The notes beneath the pieces are model-generated. The model was not told the DNA's origin, ran no database searches, and was given only the letters and a program-made list of their open reading frames with translations. Of a stretch of DNA of 64,000 nt, positions 59,662 through 64,000 are shown in pieces. The first letter of the stretch is position 1, and every line of letters starts with the position of its first letter. A program made the translations under genes and the position numbers. This DNA comes from Capra hircus (Eukaryota > Chordata > Mammalia > Artiodactyla > Bovidae), in NCBI RefSeq assembly GCF_001704415.2, contig NC_030821.1, positions 35,571,210-35,635,209 on the forward strand, written 5' to 3'.

Positions 59662-59947
59662 AGCTGCTTGACAGCAGAGCTTATATCTCCTTTGACTTTT
59701 TATTCCCACCACCTAGCGCTGCATTAACACGCACAGAAGAGGAGCATCATATATGCGGAATGAAGTGCGTAAGTTTCTCCTCTGTCCTATATTCTTAAAT
59801 CTTTTCCCTCTCTCTTTATTAGTTTGGTTTTTCTTTGATCTGAGACAGAGAAGTTAGGATCGTGGAGAAAAAAATGTAGGAAGAGCTCTCTTAGATTCAT
59901 TTTATACATGATAAGACTCAAAATTATAGCAAACTTATTGTCATGTT

Positions 59948-60157
59948 GGGGCTTCCCTGGTGGCTCAGACAGTAAAAAATCCACCTGAGTGCAGGAGACC
60001 CGGGTTTGATCCTTGGGTTGGGAAGATTCTCCTGCAGAAAGGAATGGCAAAACACTCCAGTATTCTGGTCTGGAGAATTCCACGGACAAAGGAGCCTGGC
60101 AGGCTACAGTCCATGGGGTCGCAAAAGAGTAGGACGTGACTGGGCAACTTTCACTTA
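59948..60157 (+). repeat. Bov-tA SINE (plus)
   Basis: Head 'cttccctggtggctcagaca' to tail 'ggacgtgactgggcaacttt'. It is the repeat nearest to exon 5, about 300 bp beyond its donor. Confidence 0.92.
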
Positions 60158-60593
<436 letters not shown>

Positions 60594-63500
60594 CTAGAAA
60601 ACAAAAACATTGGCATATGGTGAGGAGGAGACTCTGATGATATCTAATGAGGAACACATTCAGGCCAAATTTGAGGGCTGATGCCAGTAAAAGTACTGGG
60701 TCTACCCCCACCCCCCATTCTCCAATGATAAAAATGTCTGGGATACATAGAAAGTAATCGAGTGTTGGAAGAGAAGGAGAGAGAGAAAGGAAAGAGATGG
60801 TTAATCCAATTGTCTAATCATACTTCAGTTTCACCATAAATTCTGTCTTGTCTTTCTATTGTTAAGTCCGTGCTCCTTTCAAAGTAGAGTGTGTAGAAAA
60901 GTTATTTTCCTTAATGGCTGATCTTCCAGCATGAAGATCTGGTTCTCAGTGCATGGAGATGTCCATGTAGAGACTGAGCTGGGAGCATCTTGAGGGCATG
61001 CGCGTTTCATAAGCAGCTGAGGTTTTGATCTGTTCCTTTAATTCAGGAGGCCGGTTTATTTGTTTGACATAGTTTCACTGCCCTTTCAAATTCAATTGTA
61101 GGACTTTAGGGTACTAGTTAGCTGCAGTTTTTCTAACTTTAATCTCAGAAAGTAGTGAGTTAACTAACAATTGCTCAAAACAACCTACATAATAGGACAA
61201 AACCACGGCATATGAAGACTAATAATAGCCAAGCTAGTTCATTAGTTTCTTTGGACTTGAAGGCCTTGCAGATCATTAAATTCTACATTTAGAGTCAAAT
61301 ATTCCCCCATCCTGAATCATTTGTCAGATGAATGTGATTAGTCTACTTTACAGATTTCTCTCTGTGACTTTCAAACTCTTGTAATTATACCATCTACTCA
61401 TTTAGATATGATTTGGCAAATAATTAACTTGATACAGAATTTCAAGTTTTCAGCAATTTGTGTGTGTGTGTGTGCGTGTGTGCTTAAAAAAGAGAAAAAG
61501 CCTAGTATATAGCTCTAGAGATTTAAGACCAAAATCATCATTTTCCGGGTCCTCATTTAATGCAATGTGATTTAAGTACAGACCATTTTAAATGGAGTTG
61601 TATTATTTGCTAAGGTTATTACCACCCTCATTTCATCCCACATGGTGACTAGACAAGTAATAAAGTGAGCTACATTTATCTTCGCAAACCTTATCATGTT
61701 TATATTTTTTAATAAGAGAAGAAAGGAAGCAAGGAGGAAATTTAGAACTCAAATATCTTAGTTCAATGATTTCTGCAGTTTCTTTTTTCCTTAGATCAAA
61801 ACTTCTTGTTTCATATGACTTGGCAGAGGTTTCAAATTTGGGGAAGATTTTAGAAACTTCACTCAAATGTTAATGTTTGTTCTTTGCGGTACAACAGAGA
61901 TATGTTAAAATGCTGTTGTCTAGGCATTAATTATAAGAAAATTGTCACGGCTGTGAAGAGTTTTTACATGGTTTGCAATTCCACTTTGTACACCATTTAT
62001 TCCAGTTTTTTATTATTTGTACTTTCCTATTCTACTGTCTATTTATTTTCCTTTATAGGTTTTCAATTCAGGTCCTTTTTTTTTTGCTTTCCAAATTTAT
62101 ACACCTTTAAGCATGCGGCCACTTAAATTCTGGATATCAAGACACAGAACACATTGATAGAAGACTGTCATAAATCCAACCTACATACAAGTGGCACAGA
62201 ACTCAGAGATGTCACAAATTGAATCCCCATTCACTTTGTGTCTCTGGATGGTGTGATTCTCAGTGTCGACTCTTTGGTTCAGTATCACAACACTGCTATC
62301 TTTTTGAATTCAGGGATATGATAAGTCATAGTATTCTTCTGAAATACCAAAAAGCACTTTATATGCTCTTCAAATAGATCTTGACAGGGCAATATCAAAA
62401 AAGGTAGAAGAGCAATAACACATGTTGAATATAATCCAGGTCAAGCAATTTGCCACCTTTATGACTTACTATAAGCAGTAAAATATCACATTAATTACAA
62501 CAATCTCCAGAATCTGTTAGGAATAGTTGTCTAAGTCTTCATACTTATGACTTCTTTTTTTTTTTTCCCTAGAAAATAAAAAATCTCATTCCTGTGCTCA
62601 TTGTCTAAGCATGGATTTTTCCATTTTTACACAGCTATACCACCATAGGTATTATATATTACAGATCTTTCCATATTATTAATAGTATTCATGGTTTACT
62701 TGTCCTAAATGACCAATAATAGTGCAATTATTTCCATGCAAATCAGTGAATATATTTATGAGCTAAAACTTGCCACATTTAGGACTGATGCCTTAAGATT
62801 TTGTCAAAAGGGTATAAACACTTTAAAGGCTGTTCTTAAGTATTGCCAACTGTCTTTCTGAAAGGTTGATATCAACTTGGCTTATCAAAAGTTGGACAGA
62901 GTACAGATCTTATTTTACCAAATAGAAAGGTCATTTTGTCCCTCTCCTAATGCCTAAGTCTCCCTAATGTTACACTGGACAGCTTCCTGGATCCTTGGTA
63001 CTCACTCTTAATTGTTGTAGACAAAGACATTATATTTAAAGGTTGGATACTATAAAGAAAATCAAAACACACAATCACAAAAAATTTACACAATTTTTTT
63101 CCCCTTATAGCTCCACATGGTATCTTCAGTAAGGATAGCATTTCTTATTAATGTGAATTCAAAGGGAAGAATGACAGGCTCCTTATTTTTCATTTTGATG
63201 TGCCATCTATTTTTAAAATAATGGACTATTGGTTACAGGTTACAGTCATTCTAGGTGACCCTGACTCGGTCTTTTGACAAATTCAGTGTTGCCTAATACA
63301 TGCAGGGCTGCCATATGCCACCTTGCTCCAAACTAAAGCAATCTTCTATTTCTATTCTCTCACTGATTTTAAATTTTCATTGTACAGCAGCATCAGCAAT
63401 ACTATGGTCTGAATGTGTACGGTTAGAGATAAGTGAAGAGAGAAATGGAGACTCCTTCATAGAACTTCACTTTAAATTGTGATTTCCAAGCTACCATGAG

Positions 63501-64000
63501 CTGTTCTCATGTGTTATGACAATTTCACGCCCTTTTCTTTTGCTCAGCCTGATTCCGACTGAGTTCCTAGGGTTCAGCCCTTCCTTAGTGCCAAGTTACT
63601 GTCATACAATATTCTGACAAATAATGGAATCCATGAGCATTATTTTTGCAGCATTTTATCACTGTCCCTATCCTTACTTCTCAATCTGCACCAAAAAACA
63701 AGCTCCAAAGAGCCTAGCTCTTACTAAATAGCTCCTTATTTCTAAGGTGCAGAATTTGGAAATTTCAATCAGACTGGAAATACTAGCCAAATCCCAAGCA
63801 GGACAGAGTGCAACACAGTCGAAGGTATGCACAACTTGACCCTGGTGTTAGAGAGAAGGACGAAGCATCCTGTTTCCAATTTTATCTAAGCACTACTACA
63901 ACTCTAAGGCTCATAATCTCCAAAGAGCAAGTAATTCCCTTCCCGTGACCCAGAAGACAGCACAGAAGCAAGAAAGAGCCTGAGTGTAGAACATCCCCTT
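60594..64000. other. EXT1 intron 4, repeat-poor
   Basis: About 3.4 kb in which I see no exon, no ruminant SINE or LINE, and only a (TG)n tract at 61457-61483. It is AT-rich. Conserved noncoding elements could be here but cannot be seen from one sequence. Confidence 0.5.
61457..61483. repeat. (TG)n microsatellite
   Basis: About 13 TG units with one CG variant. Confidence 0.9.

Overview
This window is mammalian nuclear DNA from a ruminant, almost certainly a bovid. The evidence is the repeat content: RTE-type BovB LINEs, the Bov-A/Bov-tA SINEs derived from them, cetartiodactyl tRNA-Glu (CHR-type) SINEs and young bovine-type L1 elements, over a layer of ancient MIR, L2, Tigger and hAT remnants. 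Species within Bovidae cannot be decided from the sequence.

Only one host gene is supported. From about 33.9 kb to the right edge lies the 3' part of EXT1 on the minus strand. Seven coding exons (5-11) give a continuous frame of 318 residues, corresponding to residues 429-746 of the 746-residue protein and ending at a TGA at 34258-34260. All exons have AG acceptors and, where applicable, GT donors. EXT1 is a heparan-sulfate co-polymerase of the Golgi/ER; this part encodes the C-terminal GT64 domain, including the Asp-Glu-Asp metal/UDP-sugar motif (exon 8) and the C652/C704 pair. Exons 1-4 lie beyond 64000.

The left 33.9 kb is intergenic DNA downstream of EXT1 and is dominated by retroelements. 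It holds a 5'-inverted (twin-primed) L1 with a 15-bp target-site duplication (18669-21486), a 5'-truncated close relative (11083-12205), a decayed Tigger transposase gene interrupted by a probable ERV LTR (12268-14155), and a run of plus-strand BovB copies (25858-32726) including a near-full-length one with a GC-rich tandem-repeat 5' region. The EXT1 introns carry many Bov-tA SINEs, L1 3' ends, MIRs, an L2, a mariner-type MITE, a hAT remnant and another long BovB.

I see no new gene system, CRISPR array, structural RNA gene or intact transposon. The most unusual structure is at 37556-37968 in EXT1 intron 9. A short BovB insertion there begins with a 35-bp inverted copy of its own upstream flank and is bounded by an 11-bp target-site duplication, which is what snap-back synthesis at the target nick would leave. 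Repeat family names are from recognition by eye; boundaries are approximate unless a target-site duplication is given.
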